In this document: positions 10,957-22,927 of the stretch, one piece after another | Layout: every line of letters begins with the position of its first letter | How positions within the stretch are numbered: position 1 is the stretch's first letter | NCBI GenBank assembly: GCA_020631735.1 | Contig: CM036201.1 | Location: forward strand, 78,034,502 to 78,098,501 | Direction: 5' to 3' | Length of the DNA: 64,000 nt | From: Saccharum officinarum | Lineage: Eukaryota; Streptophyta; Magnoliopsida; Poales; Poaceae | Notes under the pieces: generated by a model | What the model was told of the DNA's origin: nothing | Database searches by the model: none | Seen by the model: the letters and a program-made list of their open reading frames with translations, nothing else | Program-made: the position numbers and the translations under genes

Positions 10957-11744
10957 CAGGGGCGGATATGGGCCTAGGGCCACTAGGGCCATGGCCCTAG
11001 TCCTGGCCCAAAAATCGTGAGTACCTCCACTGATTCTTTTGGCCCAAATCTAAATGTCCTAGCAAGAGCTCTCGGTTTTCCAGCCCAACAAGGGCTTCTC
11101 TGGTTCTCTCCGTCACTAGCTCCCATCCCGTGATAGTGCCGCGTGCTCTTGCCCTCCTGGCTGGACCTGTTTTTCTTGTTCTCTTGCTGAAACACCGAGA
11201 TAACCCTAGTGATTAGGGCGTAGGGGTGGCTTGCTGGGCAAACAAATCGACTGCAGTCGCGGCTAATTCGACGGAGGTGGCAGCGAATTAGACTAGGCAA
11301 GGCCAAATCGACGCCAGGCAGAAGCCAGGAGAGGCAAGACCGCAAAAGGGTACGCCGGCCCAATCAATCTGTGGCCTCTCGATCTCTCATGCGAATCGGG
11401 GAACGCATTGGGTAGTGAGTAGTGACAGGTCTGTGTTCTCCGTGTGGAGGTATTCTGAATCTCCCAATCTCCTGTTATTCATTTTGCAATAGTTCGTGGC
11501 TACACCAGCACGATTTTTACTTGGGTTATGCCAAAAATTGTAAACAATAAAGAGGCTGAGATATAAGATATTGAGATACTATTTTTGTCTGCCCAATGTT
11601 TGCCACCAAGCCAAGTTTCTAGTTCAATCAGAAGTAGTATAGAAATAGAAGTAGTGTGCGATATCAGTATGTGGGCCACGCTTATTCTTTTGTAGTCACT
11701 TAGGTAATGGCCCTAGGTGTTGAGATTCACCAGCTCCGCCACTG
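10957..11744. mobile_element. Non-autonomous hAT element, 788 bp, 8-bp target duplication
   Basis: The ends are CAGGGGCGGA (left) and CAGTGGCGGA (right, reverse complement), inside the perfect 8-bp duplication CCCGCCGA at 10949-10956 and 11745-11752. Eight-base duplications and CAG(G/T)GGCGGA ends fit the hAT superfamily (Tip100/TTF-zinc-finger type in grasses). No transposase ORF is present, so it needs help in trans. Confidence 0.9.
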
Positions 11745-11913
11745 CCCGCCGAGCCTGCCTCCGGCGACCCAAGGTGGCACTACAGACAGCTTCCTCTCAC
11801 CTGCTAGCGGAGAGGCAGTCCAGCGGCGAGTACGCGGAGGATGGGATGTGCCCGGGCATACTCGCCGCTCGACTGGTTTGGTCCTTTTTTTAGTTAATAA
11901 CAAAATATGTAAA

Positions 11914-12154
11914 TACGCAATTCATCCCAGATTACAAGACGTTTGACTTTTTTTTACACCAAGTTTGACCATTCGTCTTATTTAAAAAAATTATGCAAAA
12001 TATCACTTCTTTTGTCGTGGCTTGGTTTATTAATAAAGGTTCTTCAAGAATGACTTAAATTTGACTATGTTTGCATAAATTTTTTGAATAAGACGGGTGA
12101 TCAAACTTGGGGTTAAAAAAGTCAAACGTCTTATAATTTGAGATGGAGGGAGTA
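11914..12154. mobile_element. Stowaway (Tc1/mariner-type) MITE
   Basis: The right end TATAATTTGAGATGGAGGGA is the reverse complement of the classic CTCCCTCCATCTCAAATTAT grass Stowaway end, next to TA at 12153-12154. The left end is decayed (TTCATCCCAGATTACAAGAC). Both ends continue with matching AAGACGTTTGACTTTTTT. Length is about 240 bp. Confidence 0.82.
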
Positions 12155-12369
12155 CTTGGTAAGTTTTTAAACCACAAAAAATGTTTTTAGGTTTTAAAAT
12201 TTTGGGGAAAAATCTAGAGACAAATTGGGATACAAAAAAATCTAAATAAAATAATTTATGGCTCATGAAAACATCTTTAGAAACTTAAAAAAAGTTTAGC
12301 TCTAGACAAATAGAAAAAATATCCAAAAAGGAATAGAAATTTCCAAAACATTTTAATCCACATATAAAC
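12155..12369. other. AT-rich spacer, nothing seen
   Basis: Short AT-rich stretch between the Stowaway MITE and the first long LTR. Confidence 0.5.
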
Positions 12370-15296
12370 TGTGGCAGAACCGCCTAATCTAATGCCCTCC
12401 AAAGAGTACTTATCTTCCATTAGACGCTAAGTACCCAAGAGAGTGCACTAAATTCTGTGATTCCGTCGAGCACACCCGAGGGAGAACTCGAAAATCCACA
12501 TTTTTACCTCAGGATCATAAATGAGAGATAAAGCTTACAACATCTTTGTCATTTCTTACAACACTTTTATTACAACATCAGAGAAATTCATTATTTGATT
12601 ATAACAGCGGTATATAAAATATTATTATCAGAGTTCAGCGGAAATAAAACCATTTAATGATGAGTTAATTATTATCATGATGAACATTTATATACAAGAA
12701 ATGATAACATGTGGTAAATCTTTCCCTTGAAAAACATTTTTGGTGAGAGTTATAAATCAACTCTACATCCGCAACATAAAGGAAATCCTCACTGAGCCCA
12801 CCAGGAGGTTTCCACACACAAATGTCATCTTCAAGAACACATGTCACCTGCAACAGGGTAGAACAAACCCTGAGTACTCAATTGTACTCCGCAAGACTTA
12901 TCCATCAGAGGGAAAGAAAATACTCCAAGGATATGCAAGGCTATCTGGCTTGTGGGTTATTGCAACTGCAGGAAGCATTACTAAAAGTGCATCCTTATAT
13001 TCAATTTTTATTAGCAGTTATCAGTAGTTTATTAACCAACCATTCTAGGTAAGCACCTGTTCTACTTTCAAGCAAAGGTTGAGCCATCAGAACCATCTTT
13101 CCATCTTTCATCTTTCAGTTCTTACTATGGTGCCAGAGTGCAGTCAAGCCGTACCGTCACGTAGAAACGGCGATTTGCGAATCAATGTGCCCAGCTGGGT
13201 ACCCCGAAAACACACGCCTCGCTTGTACCCCAGGCACAATCAAGACCAACCCGTTCCCCTCCTGTCATAGGTTTCTAGGTCCCCGTCCAAACTTGGACTC
13301 CTAGCTCCCGTACTTGAGGCCCGGCCTCAATACGGTGCTAAGACCTCCACCTATCCCCGCCTCCAATCAGTCGGTCCGGAAAGAGCCGGAGCCCATGACA
13401 AGAGAGTAACAAGTCTTCCTAGCCCCCATCTGCTAGTATATGCTCGGGATAATAAATCTGTGACTTGACCGGGGATCCAGTGCAACGAATGGTCCTTAAT
13501 CGACACAGGCGGGACAAATGCAACCAGAGCCTCGCTCGGATTGCCCAACCAAGTCCATATCCAATTCCAAGTACAGTCCCGCCCGGTCTCCAATTATTAT
13601 CCATATATAATCCATGTGATAGTAACATGATAATAGTAACAATAATATATTTCCATCTCTCGCGAGTGACAGACAATCACTCGACTTCTACCGGAGTCAT
13701 GTAGCATAGCAATCTACACGATCTTGACATACTAGTAAGACTCATGGGATAAGGATATATATATGCAAGTGTTTTCATTCAACTCCTTTAAACTTAATGC
13801 ACAAGCATAAATTAAAGTGTAGAATAATAGGGGTATGCACCGGGGCTTGCCTGGGTAGACAACATTATAACTAAGTTAGCATTTCCATCCGCAGGATGTG
13901 GTCACCATCACGCCTTCATTTGGTTACTCCAGTAATCCACCATCGCACCTAAATGGTATACATCGTTGCAATATGCTTGTCTAAGCAAAACATGCATAAA
14001 CAAGATATTTAAAAGACGAAAGAGATAAGTTAAAGCTTAACCAGGGCAGCAGGTCGGCAGAGACGGAGTCACGTGTGGGCGTCTCTATGTTGCGGGCGTG
14101 CGGAGGCAACCGGAGCGCGGTTGCGCCGATGTGCAGCGGTAGTAGCACGACGTGCCGTGGTGCAGGCGTGGTTGCAGGCGAAGAAGAAATGGCCTAATGC
14201 AGCTTGCGTTGCTTGGTTGCTGCGCTATAAAAATGCTGCTAGTGCGCTGGCTTTTATGTACGAACCCAAGACTAATTGGTCTCCTCTCCTTTGCGTAGTA
14301 CCGGGGCACTCCACCGTGCACGCAGGAAAGCAATTTGCATACGCCACTATCCTCTCCCTCTGCATGACTGCTGCATGCACTAGCACACGACGCTTGCATC
14401 ATTTATCCCTCGTCTTAACTCTCTCACTCTCTCTTTTTCTCACTCGATCAGTCAAAATTGGCTGCAACATGCCAGGCGTGCATCCCTTCTCCCTCTCTCT
14501 ATTTCTGAAATTTGCTTTCAGCTGCCGGCATGCATTCCACACGCATGTGCACTCTTCGTGTCCCTCTGAACACACACTGCTCTCTCTTTTCTTGTTTTGA
14601 CTGCCCACATGCAGCAAGAAAATGTGAAAACGCATTAACTCCCTATTGGCCCTCTCGTCAAAAGTTTCGGCCAAAGACAAGTCGCTGCAATAAAAAAAAT
14701 TTGGGCAAGACAAGTAGCTCAGTCCGTCAAGGCTGTATGCCTGGCTGCCATGTACAAATTAATGTTTGCTTGATCTCCTTTCAGACACTGCACGTTGGGT
14801 CAAAAAATATTAGGCACGCACCGTCGCCCACCTGTTCCAGGGGCAGCAGCACGGTAGCTGCTCCGGCGTGCACAGACTCCGTGCATGCGCGAGTGTGTCA
14901 TGTGCGTGTGTGGCCTCTGTGTGTGGCGTGTGTTTTGTTTCCCAAATTCTTTCTTTCTTTAACCAAAGCATATAGATAATTATGCAATTAGAAACTTGTT
15001 ATTATTTCTTTGCTACTAATCTACATACTCGTATGCATATATCCGTTGTATGCTTTTATATATATTTATACCGGAAGAATGCTTATCGAAACAAATACGT
15101 GAGTGTATAGCTTTCTCTAAATATTTTTATGTTTGCTAAATTAGTCAACTAACAAATATAGACACGTATATACAACCATCTCAAAAATATTGACTACAAC
15201 AACACACCACAAAAACCGCTCAGCTAGCGATTAAACAATCCGGCACATAATCTAGAAGCTCGAATTTAAATTAGGTTCAAAAGCTACATTGTTCTA

Positions 15297-15299
<3 letters not shown>

Positions 15300-15348
<49 letters not shown>

Positions 15349-15376
15349 TATATATATATTATATATATATATATAT
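15300..15376. repeat. (TA)n microsatellite in LARD A LTR
   Basis: About 77 bp of nearly pure TA dinucleotides, broken by single-base slips (AATATA, TTATAT). Confidence 0.95.
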
Positions 15377-15455
15377 TAGTTCTTTTCTACACAAATTTTG
15401 CTCTAAATTATTATTAACAAATTAATAATTACATCTTTAGCGCTAAAGGCCTTAC

Positions 15456-15474
15456 GTAACACCTAGGTGTTACA
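15456..15474. repeat. Perfect 18-bp palindrome copying the LTR terminus, inside the LTR
   Basis: GTAACACCTAGGTGTTAC is a perfect palindrome. On the minus strand it reads TGTAACACC(T)AGGTGTTAC, close to the LTR's own first 20 bases 900 bp upstream at 16374. No polypurine tract precedes it. Confidence 0.75.
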
Positions 15475-16374
15475 TTTCTAAACGGCGACTCCTAGCATTC
15501 TGCTCACGTCGGCAGACGAAAAGCTATGGCACGTAGCTAGGCTTCCAATCTATCCATTGGCGCAAGCAATTCTTCGGATTCGACCTGATGCTGCGGATCG
15601 GGCTTTGTCATGCTCGGTCTCACTGGCGCGATGCTCTTAATGGCGATGACGGTTGGGGAGCGCGACACAGCGTTTGCCATTCAATGGAAAGGGGATGAAG
15701 GCGGGATAGTGGATGGCTACACGTGCGACGCAGAGCGAAGGCAGCAGATGCTGCGACGGCCAGACCGCAGCCAGTCGGGATCGGCCAATGCTAATGCGCG
15801 GGCAGTCGCAGTTGGCTAGCACACAGCGCAGCGTGCGCGCGCGCAGCCGAGCGTGGCGTCGCCGTGCCAAGGCGCGGTGACCGCGCCAGAAGGGCCTGAC
15901 GGCTAGGATTATGGTATTCTAGGTGCTAAACTCACTTAATTAATAGCTAAAACAAGCTCTAACAAAACTAACCATCAAATCGCCACAACGTACTCAGTTT
16001 GATGCAGACCACTAAATAAAAAAATAACTAGTGTTTAACTAGATTTTCTAGAATTAATTTGCCAAAATGACATTGTCATTATATCTTCCGACTTGGGAAA
16101 TTTTTAGGGTTGAGGCTGAATTGAAACTAAAATTCCAACTTTGAGCTTCCAAAAACATAGTTGACAATTTTTTGTTCTCAACATTAAAGCTGCATTTTCA
16201 TCTACACTACTTGCTCATCAACTTTTCTTAAGCGGTACACACAAGGTATATTTTATTTTTTGTTTATAGAAATTGTTTATGTGCTAAAAGTTTAAATCTG
16301 AGGAATTTGTTTTCGCTAATTCTCTTAGGCCTTAATCATGTGCTAAGTAAGCTAGTAACACCAGGGGTGTTACA

Positions 16375-16391
16375 TCCTTCCCCCTTAAAAG
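16375..16391 (-). other. Polypurine tract of LARD A
   Basis: On the minus strand CTTTTAAGGGGGAAGGA immediately precedes the LTR start TGTAACACC. This is the plus-strand priming site for reverse transcription and fixes the element's orientation. Confidence 0.85.
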
Positions 16392-19300
16392 AATCTCGTC
16401 CCGAGATTCGGAACAAGGATCAAAAGAGGGAAACGCGATTACATTCCATAGATTTGAGCTTACACGAGAGGTTACACGACTTCAAACACCAAACCACTCC
16501 AGGATCTAGAGACAACACGGCTAAGAACAAATCTGATACAACTCATAACCTCTCTAGAAATCGACGAAGACGGGGACAGTGGAAAGCAATAAGAAAAACG
16601 ATTATCCAGAACATGCGTATGTCCAACAAAGCCAGAAATTGGAGACTGGTACAAAGATCATTGTTAACTCTAAAACCTAAACTAACCAGGGATGAACTTG
16701 AACTTCTCCAACAGAAACTAGATCCTTCTTCTCGAGTTACACCATCACCTCTGACTAGCGACCCTGGATCTGCGAGCAACGGCTGGATCTCGTAGCTCAG
16801 CCTCCAACCACTTCTTCCCGACTGCTTCTCGAGCTTCTCCTACCTGAGCGCTGACGGAGGAAGTTGATACTATGAGCTCTACTCTAGATCTGGGGGTTGA
16901 ATGGAGGAGAAACAAGCAAGGTGGCAGTATAAAAGCTTGGTGGATGGAGGTGGTGATGCAGTGCACCGGAAGCGGAGGAGATGGGAATCACTGGGGTCAC
17001 AAGGTGGGGAGAGCATCGGCCCTGGTGCGCTCCCTATGCGAGCTTGAGTGGGGAAAAGGAGAAAGGAGGAACATGGTTCGCTTGGCAAGGAGGCGTGCGA
17101 CCAACGGGCCCCAAAGGAAAAGAAAGAGGGGGTCTGGTACGGGAACGAGAGCGAAAATCGAGAGCCGACACGGGTGCCGGATCATAGGGGCGTACAGTGC
17201 GATAAGACGAGGCGAGTGCGGCACAACGCGCGGCCGCACGGGAGTGGCACACGCGGTCCCACCACCGACAGCGTCCGCAGGCACACAGTGACAGCGACCC
17301 GCTGTGCGTAGCGTGACCAAACCGGTCACCGGAACGACGTCGAGTCGGGCAATTTAATTCCTCTGACCTACGTGTGGCTAACTTCCTGTTGCTTTTCTCT
17401 TTCTTCTTTCCTTTCTTCAAAAACCTTGTTACCCCTGTTACCTTGACAGAGCACAATTCCACCAACCCGTTGTGGATTTCCCGTTTGAACACAAGGATAT
17501 TTTTACCAAGGAGAATATTTGTAGCAAGAGCGGTACTGCGGTGTAACTTGGTAAAAGCACTTGGTCAACAACCTCGATACCAGCACGCGCCGAGCAGCGT
17601 CACAATGTGGCAGCTGTTCCACGGTTGGCCCTCGGTTCCGTCGCGGCACCATAAGCTATTAACTAAGTAACTATTACCAACTTACTCGCAGTAAAAACAA
17701 CGGGGTCATAGACCACAGAATCAGAGGTAAGGGAAAATTTAGGCAACACGGGTTCCTTCAAAATAAGAACAAGTAAAGTAAATCCCAAGGCGGATTTAAA
17801 TCAAGGAATTCAAGTGTTCTGCTAGGACATCCATAATTAGTGATACAGTGTCCTCTGTTTTCCAATTACGGCTGATCTGCTACACCTAAATAGTTGTTCC
17901 CCTTGTAACCTGCTTGTCATCGTCTCAAGAACCCTAAGCAAATCGAACGAGGCCTAAGAAAAATCGACGTAACAAACACAACGGATAAAGCAAAAACTCA
18001 TTACCAACGGCCTTACACGGGTGCAACATATAGGCATTCACTCTCCCACACTCGACACATCACGCATCCTACAACCAGATGATCTTAACAACGACGAACG
18101 AAAGACAACGGAAAGGTTACAACACTAGAGACAACGATGAAAAAACACTACTAGCGACGACTACATCTCCTCTAGGACAACTAATCTACTTCGTTGCCCA
18201 ACGACTTCCTTCCTGGCTCCTAGGGTTCTTCTGCTGCACTAGGTTGTGGATCTGCTCCTTCTTGTGGTGGCTGGGTGAGGAAGCAATGACTCTACTTCTA
18301 AGGCTTCCGTGGGAGGTGCTGCAAAACCAGTTATCCTTCTCTCCAGTGGATGGACAGGGATTCCCTCCAAGATCAAGTTCCTGCCTTCTGTGGCCATCGT
18401 CCTACGCTTGGCCCGGGTGACAAGATAGCGTCCTCCAGCTCCTGGGCATGACGGTCTTGGTCCACCTTGACGGCCTCCGCCATGGCAACCTCTCGACTCT
18501 CAGCGGCTGCTAGATTGGCATGAGCTTCAGCAAGCTGCACTTCAGCATCCTGGAGAAGATCTCGGCTTCCTCAGCTCGGTGGAGGCACTCCCTCAGCTCC
18601 GAGGCCTGCCGGTCGTACTGCTCATCCAGAGCAAGCAAGTACGTGGTCAGGTGCACCATGGTTGGGTTGTCCTCATGCACGTCCTGACCCCGCAAGCCTC
18701 CATACGAGCCCTCATACCCGCCGATTCTTATCCAAAGGTGGAAAGAACCGCATGGGGGTACGAGCAATGGGCTGCTCATAGATCTGGCACAGATGCCGCA
18801 AGGCTTTGTGGCCACAACCTGGTAGGTGTCGCCGAAGCGAAACCCGGTTGCGGTCACATTCCAGGCTTTAGTGACGTCGGGAAACTCCTCACTCTTGCCA
18901 ATGTAGACGGTGACCTTGCATCGCTCGTGCCCTGCTTCATTACTCACGACCCTCATACTCAGGACGATCCTTGACTCCGAGCTTTTGCAGGGGGCATACA
19001 GGATTTTGGGAAACCCTCGGTGTTCAGACAGTAGCTGCTAACCCAGACTCCTGCCATCCTAGGTGGGTGGTGGTTGCAAGGAAGGCTTGAGGAAGCTTGC
19101 TCAAGAGAAAAGGCTAAGCGAGCTGGAATGCACTGGTGGTGACACCACGTGGCTGGGCTTGCCCCCTTAAAAAGCAGAGCGGCCAATGTCCTGGCGCAGG
19201 CCACCCTCGAGCCATGCGTGGGAACCAGTAAAGTAAAACAGTAGATTTTACGCGCACGAGGTGAGCGTGTCCAAGGCCATAAAGACTAGCACGGTTGCAG

Positions 19301-19675
19301 GACAGAGGTCCGACAAGGGTGCAGAGAGGAGTGCATAAGACGTAAGCCCCGACAGTCGCGAAGCACGAGCGAACGCGATACACGAAGCCACAGTACAGCA
19401 GTAACTCCTGAACAGGACGCGTGTACCTACGAATAGGGAACCTACAAGGTAATACTGGCGCAAAGACTATAGCAGTAACAGCGCGCCTAACTTTAGGACC
19501 GCACGCTACGCACCAGTTAGTTCACCAGACGAAAGTCTATTTAAACCTATTCCGAATACTTAACTATAGTAATAGGCTACTTATATAACTTCGTATGCAA
19601 ACGCCCTAACTTTTGCAAAAATGTGTTGTCAAAATTTTAATTTAGAAAAGGGTTGAAGCTTTATTTTCTCATTAT
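16392..19675 (-). other. LARD A interior (3.3 kb), mostly non-coding
   Basis: No zinc knuckle, protease, integrase or RT motif is visible. The only protein-like stretch is at about 18180-18956 (minus strand; separate entry). The stretch 16990-17300 is GC-rich and 17340-18060 is AT-rich, without clear features. Confidence 0.6.
18510..18956 (-). pseudogene. Conserved-looking unknown ORF fragment of the LARD interior
   Basis: A 148-codon ORF containing YIGKSEEFPDVTKAWNVTAT (near residue 20) and, after a charged stretch, VHLTTYLLALDEQYDRQASE followed by ELRECLHRAEEAE, a likely coiled coil. From memory, similar proteins of unknown function occur widely in sorghum/maize non-autonomous retrotransposons. 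The frame breaks near 18510; coiled-coil-like coding (AEAHANLAAAESREVAMAEA) continues in another frame to about 18420. So the copy is frameshifted, by mutation or by a base-call error. It may be a gag-like or element-specific protein. No function is assigned. Confidence 0.55.
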
Positions 19676-19687
19676 GCTCTGATACCA
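19676..19687 (-). other. Primer-binding site of LARD A
   Basis: The minus strand reads TGGTATCAGAGC, the standard complement of the initiator tRNA-Met 3' end, two bases inside the 5' LTR. Confidence 0.9.
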
Positions 19688-19689
19688 CC

Positions 19690-19958
19690 TGTGCAGAACC
19701 GCCTAATCTAATGCCCTCCAAAGAGTACTTATCTTCCATTAGACGCTAAACCCAAGAGAGTGCACTAAATTCTGTGATTCCGTCGAGCACACCCGAGGGA
19801 GAACTCGAAAATCCACATTTTTACCTCAGGATCATAAATGAGAGATAAAGCTCACAACATCTTTGTCATTCTTACAACACTTTTATTACAACATCAGAGA
19901 AATTCATTATTTGATTATAACAGCGGTATATAAAATTATTATCAGAGTTCAGCGGAAA
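19690..19958 (-). repeat. LARD A 5' LTR, first visible 269 bp before the gap
   Basis: Repeats 12370-12640 almost exactly (same GCAGAACCGCC start; differences are a few single- or few-base length changes). The rest is lost in the N run. Confidence 0.9.
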
Positions 19959-20058
19959 NNNNNNNNNNNNNNNNNNNNNNNNNNNNNNNNNNNNNNNNNN
20001 NNNNNNNNNNNNNNNNNNNNNNNNNNNNNNNNNNNNNNNNNNNNNNNNNNNNNNNNNN
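19959..20058. other. Assembly gap (100 N)
   Basis: Exactly 100 Ns, so length is unknown. The left side is a LARD LTR; the right side is a different (copia) LTR. Confidence 0.99.
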
Positions 20059-20494
20059 ATTGTAAAAAAAACACTGTGGATCGTCTAGTAGTGTAGATCT
20101 AGCGGGTATATGCTTTCTATTTGGTATAACACGAGCATCTGCAGTCTAGAACATGAACTAGGGAGAGAGATAGGGGAAAGTGACTGACCATCGGCTTGTC
20201 TTAGTTGGAGTGACAGTGATGTCCCCGGTCAGCGGCGTGGACGTCGAGGTCGATGCAGCGGCGACGATGGACTTCCTGTCGCTAGCAGCACTCCTCTCGA
20301 TCGGTCTAGGAAAAGAGGTGGGGCAGTTACTGTGGCGGTGAACCTCTTGGTACGAGCCCCTGCCCACCTCTTCTTTATAGTGCTGCGCGACGGGGCCCAC
20401 CAGCCGAGTCGTTGGGCTGGGCATCCCCGATCAGGACGCGGTCAAAGGGTCCGTCTCGACCGTTGGGTCAAGACGGATGAGATCAATTCTAACA
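20059..20494 (-). repeat. 3' LTR of the decayed copia element (partial)
   Basis: The right border is at 20494, next to the PPT. On the minus strand a TATA-like CTATAAAGAA lies at about 20371-20380, so this is the promoter-bearing LTR. The left side runs into the gap. Confidence 0.7.
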
Positions 20495-21798
20495 TTCTCC
20501 CCTTTGATCTCATCTTATACTTTAACTCTAAACTTTGACTTTAATTGCTTTCACTTTTATTTGTTCCATCACAAATCAGTGTATAGAGCATGTCTCATCG
20601 TCACGGTCAGTTGCCGATAGATTTGACAGCTACAATACACATCTCTGATCTGAAACAGATTCTTTAACTTTGGGCCCTTTATTGTCCGGAAAACATAGGC
20701 TATACCATAAACCCATGTCGACTGTGTGTTCTCTGAACACACTGGGTGGTAAGCCTTGGTAAGCGGATCCGCAAGCTTTTCTTGTTACTTATATGTTCAA
20801 TACCTTTTAGTATGATTCCGGACTTTCTCCTTTACAACATATAACTTTAATGTCAATGTGTTTGGCAGCACACTTGACTCGTTGTCATAGGAGCAAACTA
20901 CTTAAATGGTTATTGCTGTTGACAACCATTATCAATTCCGGGTACAAGTTTCTTAACCATTTTGCCTGTCCCTCAGCCTCATATCATGCTATATTATAAC
21001 TTTACATCACTGATGATACTAGAACTGTTTCCTTTTGGAGCTTTTCCACAATAAAACTCCAACTGCGAGTGTTAACTACTATGTGGGTTTCACTAAACAT
21101 CTCGCCAAAATATAACATTTGTACCCACAACTACTTGAGAGTACCTGTTCTTTCCTTTTAGCATGAGGCCGACATTTTTAACTCCATTCCAGTGATCTAT
21201 ATCTGGACTGGACTTTTGCCAAAACAACCCGGATACGTAAACTGTGTCAGGGCAAGGTCTTATCTTTGTACTCATTAAGCTTCCAACAGCTGAAGCATAT
21301 AGGACGTCCATCTATAACAATCTTACATTGCTTTTGAACATTAAAGTTCTCAAACTATTACCCTGACCATGAGAACAGGCGTAGGTTTACCCGCATAGGT
21401 ACTTTATTTCTTTAGAAAATTTTCTTAGCATGCCTATGCGATAGTCATAATACCCCTTTTCTTCTATCTCGGTGAATTTCAATTCTTTTAACGAGATACA
21501 TTTCACCGAGAATTTTCTTATTCAACCTTCAGAACAAGAACTTCTTCTCATGCAGTAGATTGACATCACTATTAACAATTAAGGTGTCATCCACACAAGA
21601 TTAGGAAAAGAATTTCCCTTTCTATAACTTTGTACAAACACAATTGTCCTCTCATTCTCTTTAACCCAAAATTTTTAATTGACTCTTCAACTTTAAATGC
21701 CACTGTCTAGAGATTTGCTCTAGTTCATAAGAGATTTCTACAGGTGGCATCCCATATGTTCTTTTCTTTTCATGACAAAACCTCTGGGTTGTGCCATG
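20059..21798 (-). mobile_element. Decayed Ty1/copia element, 3' half
   Basis: Minus-strand remnant. Its 3' LTR occupies the stretch up to 20494 (LTR start TGTTAGAATTGATC on the minus strand, preceded by PPT AAAGGGGAGAA at 20495-20505). Upstream in element sense are the remains of the C-terminal RT/RNase H region. The 72-codon ORF 21093-21311 has YASAVGSLMSTK...DTVYVSGLFWQ...DIDHWNGVKN, the conserved copia block between RT and RNase H. The last ~40 codons before the PPT keep PLT-like residues and EHTVDMGLWYS-like pieces. Many stops and shifts are present. The gag-only element at 21799 is inserted in it. Confidence 0.75.
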
Positions 21799-22871
21799 TG
21801 AAGGGTCGAGATGGCGGACTAGAGGGGGGTGAATAGTCCTTTCTAAAACTTAAACGCGTTGGCTAACCAAAAACAAATGCGGAATTAAACTTATTGGTCT
21901 AGCCAAGACTACACCCCTCTATATAAGTTCTCTAGCACCTTGCAAAGATCCTAATTAAGCAACTAAGGTGCTAAGCTTACCAAGAGCTCACCTAATCAAT
22001 TCTAGAGCAAGGTCACACAAACCTATGCACTAATACTTTGCCAAACGAGGGAGCTCCTACACAACTAGTGAAGCAAAAGCACAAAGCTTAAGCTTGCTAG
22101 CAAAGCTCAATAACAAGGCAACTAATGCCAAATTAGAGAGCACAAAATACTTAGCTACACAAACTAAGCAATGTGACTAACAAGGTTACATAAACCAAAT
22201 TAGTCACGCAAGGGAAGCTTCTAGCTACACAAGCAAGAAGACAACTAGCAAGCTACACAAGCAAACTAGTTAAGAGAGCAACTACACAAGCACAAGTATA
22301 TATGAAAGTAAATACAAGCTTGTGTTGTACGAAGGCAAACCACCGAGAAGATGAAGAACAATGTTGACACGGTGATTTTTCTCCCGAGGTTCACTTGGTT
22401 GCCACCAAGCTACGTCCCCGTTGTGTCGACCAACACTTCGTGGTTCGGCGGCTAATCGGTCACACACCGAGCCTCTCAAAAGGCACCGCAAGAACCCACC
22501 AAAAAGTGTGGTAGCTCAATGACACGCTCAACTAGAGTTGCTCTTCGCGATCCCCGCGGGGTGAGCACAATCCCCCTCACAAAGCTTCTCCGGAGCCTCG
22601 CACAATCTTCTTGCGAGCTTCGACGGAGCCACAAGCCACCAAGCCGTCTAGGAGGTGGCAACCTCCAAGAGTAACAAGCACCACCGGCTTGCAACACGAT
22701 CACCTAGTGCCACACGATGCAATCTCTCAAAGCAACGCACTAGAATCGCTCTCTCACTCGATCCGATGAACACTATCAAGCATGAGTGAGTTAGAGGGCT
22801 CCCAAGCACTACCACACAAGTCACAAAGACTATAGTGTGCTCAGCTTACGGCCACAGCTGGCCAAGGCATC

Positions 22872-22879
22872 TATTTATA
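22872..22879 (-). promoter_or_regulatory. TATA box of the gag-only element LTR
   Basis: TATAAATA on the minus strand, about 50 bp downstream of the repeat array. The same site is at 30471-30478 in the other LTR. This marks the U3/R side of the LTR promoter. Confidence 0.75.
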
Positions 22880-22927
22880 ACCCCACGGTCAAATAGAGCC
22901 GTTACCCCTTCACTGGGCAGATTTCGG

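Larger units (their letters stand above)
12370..16374 (-). repeat. LARD A 3' LTR (4.0 kb)
   Basis: Minus-strand start TGTAACACCCCTGGTGTTAC at 16374, directly after the PPT; end at 12370 (...TTCTGCCACA on the minus strand). It holds a block shared with the other LARD LTRs (CGGGGCTTGCCTGG at about 13842, CTGAGTACTC...GCAACAGG near 12850-12880). It also holds GC-rich blocks (14040-14170, 15480-15900) and a (TA)n tract. ORFs inside it (for example 14073-14600) are not credible genes. Confidence 0.85.
12370..19958 (-). mobile_element. LARD-like LTR element A (very long LTRs, no pol), truncated by gap
   Basis: Minus-strand element. The 3' LTR is 12370-16374, then PPT (16375-16391), interior (16375-19689), PBS (19676-19687) and the start of the 5' LTR (19690-19958), cut by the N gap. 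The two LTR copies are nearly identical over the shared 270 bp. A 4-kb LTR with a 3.3-kb interior lacking protease, integrase and RT fits the large retrotransposon derivative (LARD) class. The termini TGTAACACCCC...CA match the other two LARD-type LTRs here (31909-43483, 47383-51919). Tn parentage is probably Ty3-like, but no domain proves it. Confidence 0.8.
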
